The translations under genes and the position numbers were made by a program. From the NCBI RefSeq assembly GCF_004296335.1, contig NZ_SGIU01000001.1:1651290-1715289 (forward strand): 64,000 nucleotides of DNA. The letters are read 5' to 3'. The notes below the pieces were generated by a model. That model saw only the letters and a list, made by a program, of their open reading frames with translations, was not told the DNA's origin and did not search any database. This document shows positions 19,785-29,711 of the stretch, piece after piece. Origin of the DNA: Flagellimonas allohymeniacidonis. GTDB lineage: Bacteria; Bacteroidota; Bacteroidia; Flavobacteriales; Flavobacteriaceae. Each line of letters starts with the position of its first letter. Position 1 is the stretch's first letter.

Positions 19785-20090
19785 TTATACCTTGATCTCT
19801 ACCTCAACTCCACTTGGCAACTCCAACTTCATTAGAGCATCAATGGTTTTTGAGGACGAGCTATAAATATCCAACAGTCTCTTGTAAGAGCTCAATTGGA
19901 ACTGCTCTCTGGACTTTTTGTTCACGTGGGGCGAACGCAAAACCGTAAAGATTTTTTTGTGCGTTGGCAATGGAATTGGTCCAGTAACCACCGCTCCCGT
20001 AGTCTTCACTGTCTTTACAATCTTTTCAGCAGATTTATCCACTAAATTGTGATCGTAAGATTTAAGTTTTATTCTAATTTTTTGACTCAT
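19785..20090 (-). CDS. rpsJ: 30S ribosomal protein S10
   Basis: Head protein, also the NusE antitermination factor. The 101 residues begin [20 protein letters not shown] and include [20 protein letters not shown]. It lies 13 bp after fusA; tuf, which often separates them, is absent. Confidence 0.99.
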   Translation of the reverse strand: MSQKIRIKLKSYDHNLVDKSAEKIVKTVKTTGAVVTGPIPLPTHKKIFTVLRSPHVNKKSREQFQLSSYKRLLDIYSSSSKTIDALMKLELPSGVEVEIKV

Positions 20091-20103
20091 CTTGCTGAAA
20101 AAT

Positions 20104-22233
20104 TTAAGCGGTTACTCCTTTTACAGATTTAATCACTTCCTCTGCAATATTGGAAGGAGTTTCTGCGTAATGTGAAAATTCCATTGTGGAAGTCGCTCTA
20201 CCAGAGGACAAAGTTCTCAATGAGGTTACGTAACCGAACATTTCGGAAAGCGGCACCTCAGCTTTTACTACTTTGGAACCAGCTCTGTCGTCCATATTGT
20301 TTACTTGACCTCTTCTTCGGTTCAAATCCCCCACAATATCACCCATGTTCTCTTCTGGTGTCAACACCTCCAATTTCATGATAGGTTCCATCAAAACTGC
20401 TCTCGCAGCTCTTGCAGCTTCCTTATATCCTATTTTGGCAGCAAGTTCAAAAGAAAGTGAATCAGAATCCACGGGGTGGAAGGAACCATCCTTAAGAGTA
20501 ATCTTCATACTGTCCATCTCAAATCCGGCCAAAGGACCATTCTTCATGGCTTCCTTAAATCCTTTTTCAACCGATGGAATATATTCTTTAGGAATGTTAC
20601 CTCCTTTAATTTCATTGACGAATTCCAAACCTGCTCCAGCTTCTTCACCGGCAGGCTCCATAACAAACACAATATCCGCGAACTTACCACGACCACCGGT
20701 TTGTTTCTTGTACACCTCTCTGTGATTGGCAACAGCGGTCAAAGCTTCCTTGTACTCAACCTGAGGTTGACCTTGGTTTACTTCAACCTTGAACTCCCGT
20801 CTTAGACGATCTACAATAATATCCAAGTGAAGCTCACCCATACCAGAAATAATGGTCTGCCCTGAGGCTTCATCCGTTTTAACCTGGAAGGTAGGATCTT
20901 CCTCGGCCAATTTGGCCAAAGACATACCCAACTTATCCACATCGGCCTTCGTTTTAGGCTCAACGGCAATACCAATTACAGGATCAGGGAAATCCATACT
21001 TTCCAGCACAATGGGGTGCTTTTCAGAAGACATGGTATCTCCAGTCTTGATATCCTTGAATCCAACCGCAGCACCAATATCACCTGCCTCGATATAATCA
21101 ATGGCATTTTGCTTATTGGAGTGCATCTGATAAATTCTTGAAATACGCTCTTTTTTACCAGAACGGTTATTCAGGATGTAAGAACCTGCATCCAAACGAC
21201 CAGAGTATGCTCTAAAGAATGCCAAGCGACCAACAAAGGGATCGGTTGCAATCTTAAATGCCAAAGCGGCAAATGGTTCCTTTGGATCTGGCTTTCTTGT
21301 AATCTCGTTTCCAGTGTCTGGATCGGTACCTATAATATCATCCTTATCTAAAGGTGAAGGTAAGTAACGACAAACAGCATCCAATAAGAATTGAACTCCT
21401 TTGTTTTTGAATGATGAACCACAGATCATTGGAATGATAGCCCTATCCATAACGGCAGCTCTCAATGCAGCGTGCACTTCTTCTTCAGTGATGGAATCTT
21501 CATCCTCGAAGAATTTCTCCATCAACTCCTCATCATATTCAGCTACTGCTTCAATCAAAGCAGCTCTGTATTCTTTAACCTCATCTTGCATTTCAGCAGG
21601 AATATCGACAACATCAAATGTGGAACCAAAGTTCTCATCGTGCCACACGATTGCTCTGTTCTTTGCAAGATCAACAATACCTTTAAAGTCAGCTTCCTCT
21701 CCAATTGGCAAAACGATTGGAACGGCATTGGAACCCAACATCTCGCGAACCTGCTTACATACCATAAGGAAGTTAGATCCTTGACGGTCCATTTTGTTCA
21801 CGAAACCAATTCTTGGCACCTTATAGTTATCGGCCAATCTCCAGTTCGTTTCGGATTGTGGCTCAACACCATCAACCGCACTGAACAAGAAAACCAACCC
21901 ATCCAATACACGTAAAGAACGGTTTACCTCTACGGTAAAGTCAACGTGACCGGGAGTATCGATAATGTTAAAGTGGTATCCTTTAGCATCTGCAGTGGGC
22001 TGTCCATTTTCTGTAGGAAACTCCCAAGTACAGGTTGTCGCAGCAGAAGTAATGGTAATACCACGCTCTTGCTCTTGCTCCATCCAGTCCATGGTAGCTG
22101 CACCATCATGCACCTCACCAATTTTATGGCTCACACCGGTATAAAAAAGAATACGTTCTGTAGTAGTGGTCTTACCGGCGTCAATGTGAGCGGCAATACC
22201 TATATTCCTTGTATATTTTAAATCTCTTCCCAT
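20104..22233 (-). CDS. fusA: Elongation factor G
   Basis: GTPase that drives translocation on the ribosome. The 709 residues contain the P-loop [17 protein letters not shown], switch [20 protein letters not shown] (G3) and [10 protein letters not shown] (G4), then domains II-V ending in the [20 protein letters not shown] element. It is the third gene of the str-type cluster, 8 bp after rpsG. No second tandem EF-G or tuf lies adjacent. Confidence 0.99.
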   Translation of the reverse strand: MGRDLKYTRNIGIAAHIDAGKTTTTERILFYTGVSHKIGEVHDGAATMDWMEQEQERGITITSAATTCTWEFPTENGQPTADAKGYHFNIIDTPGHVDFTVEVNRSLRVLDGLVFLFSAVDGVEPQSETNWRLADNYKVPRIGFVNKMDRQGSNFLMVCKQVREMLGSNAVPIVLPIGEEADFKGIVDLAKNRAIVWHDENFGSTFDVVDIPAEMQDEVKEYRAALIEAVAEYDEELMEKFFEDEDSITEEEVHAALRAAVMDRAIIPMICGSSFKNKGVQFLLDAVCRYLPSPLDKDDIIGTDPDTGNEITRKPDPKEPFAALAFKIATDPFVGRLAFFRAYSGRLDAGSYILNNRSGKKERISRIYQMHSNKQNAIDYIEAGDIGAAVGFKDIKTGDTMSSEKHPIVLESMDFPDPVIGIAVEPKTKADVDKLGMSLAKLAEEDPTFQVKTDEASGQTIISGMGELHLDIIVDRLRREFKVEVNQGQPQVEYKEALTAVANHREVYKKQTGGRGKFADIVFVMEPAGEEAGAGLEFVNEIKGGNIPKEYIPSVEKGFKEAMKNGPLAGFEMDSMKITLKDGSFHPVDSDSLSFELAAKIGYKEAARAARAVLMEPIMKLEVLTPEENMGDIVGDLNRRRGQVNNMDDRAGSKVVKAEVPLSEMFGYVTSLRTLSSGRATSTMEFSHYAETPSNIAEEVIKSVKGVTA

Positions 22234-22241
22234 TTTATGAA

Positions 22242-22718
22242 CTAGAATCTAAAGTGCGAGAATGCTTTATTGGCCTCAGCCATTTTGTGTGTATCTACTC
22301 TTTTCTTCACGGCAGCTCCTTCTTCCTTGGCAGCGGCCAATACCTCTGCTGCAAGTTTTTGGGCCATTGATTTTTCGTTACGCTTTCTGGCATAACTGAT
22401 CAACCACTTCATAGCGGTGGAAATCTTTCTGTCTGGACGAATCTGCATCGGGATTTGGAATGTAGCACCACCCACTCTTCTACTACGAACTTCAACATGG
22501 GGCATTACATTGGAAAGAGCATCTTTCCATAGTTCCAATGCGTTTTTTTCTTCGTCGGTATTTTTTTCATCCACGATATCCATGGCATCGTAGAAAATCT
22601 TGAAAGCAACGGATTTTTTTCCATCCCACATCATCATGTTGACAAAGCGGGTTACCAGCTGATCATTAAATTTGGGGTCTGGAAGTAATGGCCGTTTTTT
22701 TGCCTGTTTTTTTCTCAT
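22242..22718 (-). CDS. rpsG: 30S ribosomal protein S7
   Basis: Head assembly initiator binding 16S 3' domain. The 158 residues begin [20 protein letters not shown] and include the signature [19 protein letters not shown]. It lies 20 bp after rpsL. In Escherichia coli S7 regulates the str operon. Confidence 0.99.
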   Translation of the reverse strand: MRKKQAKKRPLLPDPKFNDQLVTRFVNMMMWDGKKSVAFKIFYDAMDIVDEKNTDEEKNALELWKDALSNVMPHVEVRSRRVGGATFQIPMQIRPDRKISTAMKWLISYARKRNEKSMAQKLAAEVLAAAKEEGAAVKKRVDTHKMAEANKAFSHFRF

Positions 22719-22738
22719 TTCTTCTTCTTAAAAGTTAT

Positions 22739-23113
22739 TTACTTTTTAGGACGTTTTGCACCGTACTTCGATCGTCGTTGTGTTCTTCCGGCAACACCGG
22801 CTGTGTCCAATGCACCACGAACGATATGATACCGTACCCCAGGCAAATCCTTTACTCTTCCACCTCTTACCAATACTATCGAGTGCTCTTGGAGGTTATG
22901 TCCTTCTCCAGGGATGTAGGCGTTCACCTCTTTACCGTTAGTCAACCTTACCCTTGCAACTTTTCGCATTGCAGAGTTAGGTTTCTTAGGTGTAGTGGTG
23001 TAAACCCGCGTACAAACCCCTCTTCGTTGAGGACACGAATCCAAAGCAGCCGATTTACTCTTCTTGGTAATTGTGACTCTTCCTTTTCGTACTAATTGTG
23101 AAATTGTTGGCAT
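22739..23113 (-). CDS. rpsL: 30S ribosomal protein S12
   Basis: Decoding-centre protein. The 124 residues include [19 protein letters not shown] and [17 protein letters not shown]; the lysines at the classic streptomycin-resistance positions are the sensitive, wild-type residues. It is the first gene of the whole ribosomal block and has a consensus promoter 47-77 bp upstream. Confidence 0.99.
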   Translation of the reverse strand: MPTISQLVRKGRVTITKKSKSAALDSCPQRRGVCTRVYTTTPKKPNSAMRKVARVRLTNGKEVNAYIPGEGHNLQEHSIVLVRGGRVKDLPGVRYHIVRGALDTAGVAGRTQRRSKYGAKRPKK

Positions 23114-23141
23114 TAAAAATTTCCTTTTAAAATCAAAACAA

Positions 23142-23156
23142 CCCTCGTTTTGAGGG
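23142..23156 (-). promoter_or_regulatory. Hairpin at the 5' end of the rpsL message
   Basis: CCCTC-GTTTT-GAGGG can fold at or next to the predicted 5' end of the transcript, 29 bp before the rpsL start. It may stabilise the message; no T tract follows it, so it is not a terminator. Confidence 0.35.
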
Positions 23157-23159
23157 GTG

Positions 23160-23190
23160 CAAATGTAATGATAAATAGGAATAAATCAAA
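23160..23190 (-). promoter_or_regulatory. Promoter of the ribosomal block (rpsL)
   Basis: On the minus strand TTTG (23190-23187) is followed after exactly 19 bp by TACATTTG (23167-23160), a perfect fit to the Bacteroidota sigma-ABfr promoter (TTTG, about 19 bp, TAnnTTTG). Transcription would begin around 23153-23156, giving a leader of about 40 nt. Confidence 0.78.
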
Positions 23191-23522
23191 CGCTGAGCAT
23201 TTTTTTTGCCATAATATTTATGGTGGGTTTGACATCCTACCCAAGCATATGCTGTATTGGTGCCCTAAGTCCAAACTAAAATAGCCAACTACTTTGATCG
23301 ATTACAAGAAAAGTCTGTTTCGGTTTTTCTATGCTTCTTATAAATAATCCCTCTCCTCCCCTCTATATATATTAAGGTATAACCCTCGTTTTCATCGGCT
23401 CCCTTGATTTATTACCAAATCCTCAAAAAAAGATGCTGTCAATAACGTTTTTACAATTATGGCGATCTTTTTTATATCCTTTCCAAATTCTTAATGATTT
23501 CTAAAATTTTCTGAAAATTCCT
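23191..23522. other. Non-coding part of the rpsL/susC divergent region
   Basis: The full gene-free interval runs from 23114 to 23580 (467 bp), with the rpsL promoter at one end and a weak susC promoter candidate at the other. The middle is AT-rich and holds no convincing coding frame, tRNA or terminator. The short inverted repeat CCATAA-TAT-TTATGG (23209-23223) is the only symmetry I noted. I see nothing else in it. Confidence 0.5.
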
Positions 23523-23552
23523 TTGGATTATTAACATGAAATTATGACTTTA
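23522..23552 (+). promoter_or_regulatory. Candidate promoter of the SusC operon
   Basis: TTTG (23522-23525) lies 19 bp before TGACTTTA (23545-23552), which shares six of the eight positions with TAnnTTTG. The predicted start would be about 20 nt before the SusC ATG. This is a partial match only. Confidence 0.35.
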
Positions 23553-23580
23553 GGGGCTAGCTAATTCAAATAATTAAAAA

Positions 23581-26500
23581 ATGAGAACAAAACTTAATGG
23601 ATTGTTAACGCTGCTATTGGCGTTTGTTGTGCATATTTCCTTTGCACAAGACAAGACGATTTCAGGTACGGTTACAGATTCTGATGGTCTGCCGCTGCCT
23701 GGGGTTAACATTGTCGTCGACGGTACGACCACGGGTACCCAAACCGATTTTGATGGACTTTATTCCATATCGGCAAGTACAGGTCAAATCCTCGTTTTCA
23801 CCTACATTGGACAAAGAGAAGTTAGACGTACAGTAGGTGCTGGCAGTACAATTAACGTCCAGATGGAAGAAGATGCCCAGGCTCTGGAAGAAGTAATTGT
23901 AACTGCACAGGGTATTCGTCGTGAAAAACAAGCCTTGGGTTATGCAGTTTCCGAGGTAGGCAGCGAAGCCTTAGAACAAAGGTCGGAAGGTGATGTTGGT
24001 CGTGTATTGACCGGTAAAGCTTCAGGGCTAAACATTACCCAGCAAAGTGGTCTTTCAGGATCGGGTACAAACATCATCATTCGTGGTTTCAGTTCCTTTA
24101 GTGGAAGTAACCAACCTTTATTCATTGTTGATGGTGTTCCATTCTCCAGTGATACCAATAACGTTGGTGGCACAGATGGCGATGCCGGAGATGACTTCAT
24201 CGATGGTAACTCCGGTTCCAGCCGTTTCTTGGACTTGGATCCAAACAACATTGAAAGCGTAAACGTTCTTAAAGGTCTAGCGGCTACCACCCTATATGGT
24301 ACACTCGGTAGAAACGGGGTAATCCTGGTAACCACAAAGAATGGTTCTTCAGGAGGTGTGGCCAAAAAGAGTGAGATTACGGTAACGTCATCTATCTTCT
24401 TTAACGAAATTGCTTCGCTAGCCGATTACCAGAACCAATTCGGTAACGGGTTTGACCAGGCTTTCGGATGGTTCTTCAGTAACTGGGGCCCAAGTTTTGA
24501 CAGAGATGGTGTAGCCGGTTGGAGCAATGGTATTGATTCACGTGCAAACGTAGGTTTTGATGAGAATGGTACTTTAGCCCACCCGTATTCAACTGCAGCT
24601 AGTGCCACAGGTATTCCTGCTGCTTTCCCAGAATTCGCTGGTGAAAGATACGACTGGAGACCTTATAATAGTGTGCCAAGATTCTTTAAAACCGGTACCG
24701 TTAAGACCAATTCCCTCAACTTTAGAGGATCTTCCGAAGATGGCAAGGTTTCTTACAATGCAAACTTTGGTCACTTGGATGATACTGGGTTTACACCAGG
24801 CAACAACCTAAGAAGGTATACTCTAGGTGTTGGTGGTAGAGCAATCCTATCCAATAAATTTACCGTTGCAGGTACACTTAACTTCTCCAACACAGATTTT
24901 AAAAGCCCACCTGTTGCGGCCAGTGTTGGTAATGGGGCTTTGAACCAAGCAACCGGTTCTTCCGTTTTCGGGGAATTGTTCTTTACACCTCGAAGTGTTG
25001 ACCTAATAGGTCTTCCTTTCCAGAACCCAATTGATGGTTCCAGTGTGTACTACAGACAAAACAATAGTATTCAGCACCCTCTTTGGACGGTAAACAATGC
25101 TCAAGTAAGACAGGTAACCAATAGGGTATTTGGTCAAGCTTCGCTTACCTACAACTTTAACGACAACCTTAATTTATTATACCGATTCGGTTTGGACGTC
25201 TTCAGTGAAAACAACACCAACCAACAAAATGCTGGTGGTAGAGGACAGCCAAATGCAGAGTTGATCAGTGGTTTCTACCAAACTTGGAACAACACCAATA
25301 CTATTTTAAACCACGATTTCATTCTTAACGGTGATTATGATCTTTCTGAAAAAGTGGGAATGACTTTCAACGTAGGTGTTACCTCAAGAAGGGAAGTTCT
25401 AGATCGTAATGGTGTGGCCAGTAGTGGTCAGCAGGTATTTGATGTCTTCAGACACGTAAACTTTGCCAACCAAAATGAAATTCAGTTCTTCCAGGAAAGA
25501 AACATTGCAGGAGCCTTTTTGCAAGCTGACTTTGATTACGATCGTTGGATCTATTTAACACTTGCAGGAAGAAATGACTGGGTTTCCAACTTGGATATAG
25601 AGAACCGATCTATTTTCTATCCTAGTGCAAGTTTGTCCTTCATTCCAACATCTGTTTTTGAGGAAATTAAATCAGAAGGTGGATTGAACTACTTAAAACT
25701 GAGAGCCGGTTTTGGTACTTCAGCCAACTTCCCAACTGGATATCCTGTTGCAACGACACTTGGAATCAACACTCAGTTCTTCCAAGATGAAGGAGTTGAT
25801 ATTGTAACCAACTCGGTAGGAAACCGATTGGGTAATCCAAATTTGAAGCCTGAGCTTTTGACTGAGTTTGAAATTGGATTGGAAACAAGATTGTTCAATA
25901 ACATAGTTTCCCTTGAAGCTTCTTACTACAGCAGAACCACAGAAGACCTTATTGTGGATAGACCTCTAGATCCTTCTACAGGATTTACACGTCAGCAAAC
26001 CAACGTTGGGGAAATTCAAGGTGATGGATTGGAAATCGATTTGGGTGTAGATATTTTCAGAAGCCCAGAAGAAGGTGGTTTCAACTGGTCTATCAACAGT
26101 AACTTCACTACGAACAACGCTGAAGTAAAAGACCTTGGAGCAGATACCGACATTATCGTTTATTCTGGTTTTGCCGATTTGGGTAATGCCGCTATCGAAG
26201 GTGAGCAGCTAGGCGTTATCGTAGGTACCCGAATCGCTCGTAACGATGCTGGTGAGTTCTTGGTGGACAGTGCCGGTGATTATGTAGAGGAACAAGGACA
26301 GTTTGTTATTGGAGATCCTAACCCAGATTGGATTTTGAATGTCAACAATAACATTTCGTACAAGAATTTCAATTTCTCTTTCCTTTTGAACTATACACAA
26401 GGTGGGGATATTTATTCAAGAACGGTTTCAACCCTTTTGGGTAGAGGACTTACCACAGACACGGTTGACAGGATCAACACCTTCATTCTTCCTGGTGTGC

Positions 26501-26853
26501 AGGAGTCTGACGGAAGCCCTAACACAAAGCAAATCAACAACTCTACGTTCTATTTCAACAACGTATTGTTTGGACCAGATGAACTAGGTGTTTATGATGC
26601 TACTGTACTTAGGTTACAAGAAGTTTCCCTAGGATACTCTTTACCTAAAAAATGGTTGGACAAGACTCCATTCGGTTCTTTGAGCATTACTGCTTCAGGA
26701 TTGAACTTGTTCTACGAAGCATTCAATGTACCTGACGGAACTAACTTTGATCCAAACCAAGCTGGTTTAGGTGTTGGTAACGGTAGAGGATTCGACTTCT
26801 TGGCAGGTCCTAGCTCTAGAAGATATGGTCTAAGTGTAAAAGCCACATTCTAA
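23581..26853 (+). CDS. SusC/RagA-family TonB-linked outer-membrane transporter
   Basis: Outer-membrane beta-barrel that imports a ligand delivered by its SusD partner, powered by TonB. The 1090 residues show a signal peptide (about 1-22, ending SFAQ), a carboxypeptidase-regulatory-like domain (about 26-100; ISGTVTDSDGLPLPGVNIVV), the plug (ALEEVIVTAQGI, then PLFIVDGVPF and TLYGTLGRNGVILVTTK), a long barrel, and a terminal aromatic residue (SVKATF). It is the first gene of a three-gene operon with SusD 15 bp downstream. No glycoside hydrolase, peptidase or sigma/anti-sigma pair adjoins it, so the substrate cannot be read from context. Confidence 0.95.
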   Translation: MRTKLNGLLTLLLAFVVHISFAQDKTISGTVTDSDGLPLPGVNIVVDGTTTGTQTDFDGLYSISASTGQILVFTYIGQREVRRTVGAGSTINVQMEEDAQALEEVIVTAQGIRREKQALGYAVSEVGSEALEQRSEGDVGRVLTGKASGLNITQQSGLSGSGTNIIIRGFSSFSGSNQPLFIVDGVPFSSDTNNVGGTDGDAGDDFIDGNSGSSRFLDLDPNNIESVNVLKGLAATTLYGTLGRNGVILVTTKNGSSGGVAKKSEITVTSSIFFNEIASLADYQNQFGNGFDQAFGWFFSNWGPSFDRDGVAGWSNGIDSRANVGFDENGTLAHPYSTAASATGIPAAFPEFAGERYDWRPYNSVPRFFKTGTVKTNSLNFRGSSEDGKVSYNANFGHLDDTGFTPGNNLRRYTLGVGGRAILSNKFTVAGTLNFSNTDFKSPPVAASVGNGALNQATGSSVFGELFFTPRSVDLIGLPFQNPIDGSSVYYRQNNSIQHPLWTVNNAQVRQVTNRVFGQASLTYNFNDNLNLLYRFGLDVFSENNTNQQNAGGRGQPNAELISGFYQTWNNTNTILNHDFILNGDYDLSEKVGMTFNVGVTSRREVLDRNGVASSGQQVFDVFRHVNFANQNEIQFFQERNIAGAFLQADFDYDRWIYLTLAGRNDWVSNLDIENRSIFYPSASLSFIPTSVFEEIKSEGGLNYLKLRAGFGTSANFPTGYPVATTLGINTQFFQDEGVDIVTNSVGNRLGNPNLKPELLTEFEIGLETRLFNNIVSLEASYYSRTTEDLIVDRPLDPSTGFTRQQTNVGEIQGDGLEIDLGVDIFRSPEEGGFNWSINSNFTTNNAEVKDLGADTDIIVYSGFADLGNAAIEGEQLGVIVGTRIARNDAGEFLVDSAGDYVEEQGQFVIGDPNPDWILNVNNNISYKNFNFSFLLNYTQGGDIYSRTVSTLLGRGLTTDTVDRINTFILPGVQESDGSPNTKQINNSTFYFNNVLFGPDELGVYDATVLRLQEVSLGYSLPKKWLDKTPFGSLSITASGLNLFYEAFNVPDGTNFDPNQAGLGVGNGRGFDFLAGPSSRRYGLSVKATF

Positions 26854-26868
26854 TTAAAAAAAACAGAA

Positions 26869-28578
26869 ATGAAAAGAATATTTAACAAAATTGGTTCTTG
26901 CGCTGTTATTGCAACCTTATTATTAGGTTCATGTGAAACCGTAGAACTAGATATTACAGAGAATCCAAACCAATTGAGTTTGGATCAATCCAGTCCGGAT
27001 TTACTTTTGAATTCAATTCAGGTAGACTTCGCGACTTTCGTTGAACTCATGGGTCAAAATGGAGGTGACCTTGTGAGAATAGGTTATTTGAATGGTAGAA
27101 ACTACCAAAACATTGCTAACCTTTCTCCTGCCAACTTGAACTTGGAGTGGAATATCGCCTATCAGGGAGATAATGGTGAAAGTCTTCCTTCAGGTCTTGA
27201 AGTGAACGGTATCCTTGCAGATATTAGAGCACTTGCTCCAGCAGCTGTAGAGAATCAGTTGTTTAGACATACTGCCATCTCGCAGTTTATTGAGGCCTAC
27301 ACGATCGTAACATTGGTAGACTTCTTTGGAGACGTCCCATATAGTGAAGCAATTCAGGCGTCGGCAGAAACTCCAATTCTAAATCCAAATGTAGATCCCG
27401 GAGCCAGTATTTATGATGCAGCCCTAGCTCTATTGGACACGGCAATCGCTAATTTCCAAAGTGATGTAGTGGCCGAGCCCCAAAACGATTTCTACTATGG
27501 TGGAAATTGGGACAACTGGGTGAAAGCCTGTAATACGCTTAAGATGAAAATCTACCTTCAGCGTAGATTGGTGGATTCAGGTGCTGTTGCTAGTTTCAAT
27601 GCCATTGTAGCTGGCGGGGATTTTATTGATGATACCTCGGAAGATTTACAATTCCAGTGGGGTACAAATTCAATCCTTCCAGATGCTAGACACCCAAGAT
27701 ATGCCGATAACTACACACCTTCTGGGGGTGCAGATTATCTGCCTAACTGGTTGATGAATTTGATGAATAACGCTGACGACCCGAGAATTAGATATTATTT
27801 CTTCCGTCAGGTGAACGCAGTACCAGGGGAAGAAATTCCACCCAATGAAGAAACCATTGCTTGTTCTTTGGAACCCGTTCCACAGCATTATACGGATGGA
27901 GGTTTCACTTTCTGTACCTTACCTAATGGGTATTGGGGAAGAGACCATGGCCAAAATGCTGGTATTCCCCCTGATGGCTTCTTAAGAGCTATATACGGGG
28001 TTTACCCTTCTGGAGGTATTTTTGATGACAGTAGGTTTGAAGGACTTGCTGTTGGAGATGGCGGCGGTGGAGCTGGTGTAACACCAATCTTATTGGCTTC
28101 TTCCGTAGATTTTATGCAAGCTGAAATTGCCATGCTTGCCGACCCAGCCAGTGGAGAGCCATTTATTCTTGCAGGTTTGGCCAAATCAGTGGCCAAAGTA
28201 CAGTCCTTCGGTAGCTTGGATGCATCAGCAGATTTATCCTTTGCTCCAACGGCAGGACAGGTAACTAATCATAGCAATGATGTAAGCGCTGCCTTTACTG
28301 GTGCAGACGACAATGGCAAGTGGGATATCTTGGCAGAGCAGTTTTTGGTTTCTTTGTTCGGTAATGGAATTGACGGATATAACTTCTACCGAAGAACTGG
28401 ATTCCCAACAACGTTCCAACCTAACTTGGAGCCACAGCCAGGAGCGTATATTCGTTCATTGAACTATCCGGCGGATTTTGTGAACAACAATTCTTCCGTT
28501 GACCCAAAACCTAATCAAGAGGTTCAGGTTTTTTGGGATACGAATCCTAGTTCACCAACATTCCCAATAGCGAACTAA
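26869..28578 (+). CDS. SusD/RagB-family nutrient-binding lipoprotein
   Basis: Surface lid protein that captures ligand for the SusC barrel. The 569 residues begin with a lipoprotein signal ending LLLGSC, with the acylated Cys followed by ETVELDITENPN; acidic residues here resemble the lipoprotein export signal of Bacteroidota. The helical SusD-type core follows (FIEAYTIVTLVDFFGDVPYS; WVKACNTLKMKIYLQRRLV). It looks closer to the SusD-like_2 group than to classical SusD. It lies 15 bp after SusC and 16 bp before the next lipoprotein gene. Confidence 0.92.
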   Translation: MKRIFNKIGSCAVIATLLLGSCETVELDITENPNQLSLDQSSPDLLLNSIQVDFATFVELMGQNGGDLVRIGYLNGRNYQNIANLSPANLNLEWNIAYQGDNGESLPSGLEVNGILADIRALAPAAVENQLFRHTAISQFIEAYTIVTLVDFFGDVPYSEAIQASAETPILNPNVDPGASIYDAALALLDTAIANFQSDVVAEPQNDFYYGGNWDNWVKACNTLKMKIYLQRRLVDSGAVASFNAIVAGGDFIDDTSEDLQFQWGTNSILPDARHPRYADNYTPSGGADYLPNWLMNLMNNADDPRIRYYFFRQVNAVPGEEIPPNEETIACSLEPVPQHYTDGGFTFCTLPNGYWGRDHGQNAGIPPDGFLRAIYGVYPSGGIFDDSRFEGLAVGDGGGGAGVTPILLASSVDFMQAEIAMLADPASGEPFILAGLAKSVAKVQSFGSLDASADLSFAPTAGQVTNHSNDVSAAFTGADDNGKWDILAEQFLVSLFGNGIDGYNFYRRTGFPTTFQPNLEPQPGAYIRSLNYPADFVNNNSSVDPKPNQEVQVFWDTNPSSPTFPIAN

Positions 28579-28594
28579 AAATTATACAGATACA

Positions 28595-29626
28595 ATGAAA
28601 ACACGATATAATAAAATTGCAATTTTAGGTTTAGCGGCAGCCACCTTCTTTGCCTGTGAAACAGACGATAAGATAGTTGACGGCGTATTGGCGGATGTGG
28701 GCACTGGTGCCATTATTAGAACCATTGACGAAGACAACGATCTGGTCTACAACGATGAAACAGATGCATTCGATGCTGGATCCACCTATGCACTTGTTCT
28801 TGAAGAACAAGATGAGGAAAACGGAGCCCTTTTGAGCAGTCTCGACATCTTTGTGAATTTTGACGACAACTCATCTGGTGGAACGGATATGACCACTGCG
28901 GAGGTGCTTTTAGAAACTCTTCAGGCCAGTGATTTTTCTTCTGGTGATAGAGGATTGCCTCAGGTGAGTGTATCCTATACTTCTGATGAATTGGTTACTG
29001 CCACAGGAATTGATGAATCTATGATTGTCGGAAAGGATAGATTTGAGTTCCGACTGGTATTGACCCTTACGAATGGTGAAGTCTATACAAATTCTGATGT
29101 AGGTGGACCTGTGAGTGGTGGTGCATTCTTCTCTGCTCCTTTTGAGTATTTCCCAGTAATCGCTTGTTCCATTACGGAAGATCTTTCCGGAACACATTCC
29201 TATGTGGTCACAAATCAAAGAGCGGCTCCCGGAGGAGGAGGTGTTTGTGGAGGTGCCGACATTATCGGAACAGTCACATGGACCGAAACTGAAGCAGGCA
29301 GTGGTGTTTACACTTCATCAGACATGAGTTTTGGACAATATGAGGATTGCTACGTTGGTAGAGGTGCCGCCGCAAGTGATGAAATAGAAATCGAATGGGA
29401 TTGCACCCTCTTGACTCCTGATGGGGAAGTATTTCTTGATGATGACGGTGTAGTTGTAGGCGAGGACGACGCCGATTCTGAGGTGACTTTCAGTTATGAA
29501 ATTACCAATGTAACCGGTGCAGATATGACCATCGAGTTCTCAAGTTCAACAGGTGATGCCGGAACCGTAGTTCTTACAAGAGAAGGCGGGGTAGATTGGC
29601 CTGTAATTTTCACAGCGAACAACTAG
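28595..29626 (+). CDS. Acidic surface lipoprotein, third gene of the SusCD operon
   Basis: I do not recognise a named family. The 343 residues start with a lipoprotein signal (LAAATFFAC) and an acidic post-Cys run (ETDDK), suggesting export to the cell surface. The mature protein is very acidic, predicted beta-rich, with four further cysteines (ACSITEDL, GGGVCGG, YEDCYVG, WDCTL) that could form two disulfides. By position it resembles SusE/SusF-like auxiliary binding lipoproteins, but I see no sequence signature for them. It is followed 35 bp later by a strong terminator, so it ends the operon. Confidence 0.75.
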   Translation: MKTRYNKIAILGLAAATFFACETDDKIVDGVLADVGTGAIIRTIDEDNDLVYNDETDAFDAGSTYALVLEEQDEENGALLSSLDIFVNFDDNSSGGTDMTTAEVLLETLQASDFSSGDRGLPQVSVSYTSDELVTATGIDESMIVGKDRFEFRLVLTLTNGEVYTNSDVGGPVSGGAFFSAPFEYFPVIACSITEDLSGTHSYVVTNQRAAPGGGGVCGGADIIGTVTWTETEAGSGVYTSSDMSFGQYEDCYVGRGAAASDEIEIEWDCTLLTPDGEVFLDDDGVVVGEDDADSEVTFSYEITNVTGADMTIEFSSSTGDAGTVVLTREGGVDWPVIFTANN

Positions 29627-29660
29627 AAGTAGTTTAGTTATTTAATTGAATATTGAAATA

Positions 29661-29688
29661 AAAAGCCACCCTTAAAGGGTGGTTTTTT
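29661..29688 (+). terminator. Bidirectional terminator after the SusCD operon
   Basis: AAAAGCCACCC-TTAAA-GGGTGGTTTTTT: a 6-bp GC-rich core (CCACCC/GGGTGG) flanked by A and T runs. It ends the plus-strand operon and can also serve the minus-strand gene ending at 29712. Confidence 0.88.
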
Positions 29689-29711
29689 ACTTTGTACTAA
29701 AATGGCAAATG

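Noticed and set aside
23114..23580. Possible small gene in the rpsL/susC gap
   Set aside because: No frame longer than a few dozen codons with coding character, and the ends are taken up by promoters.
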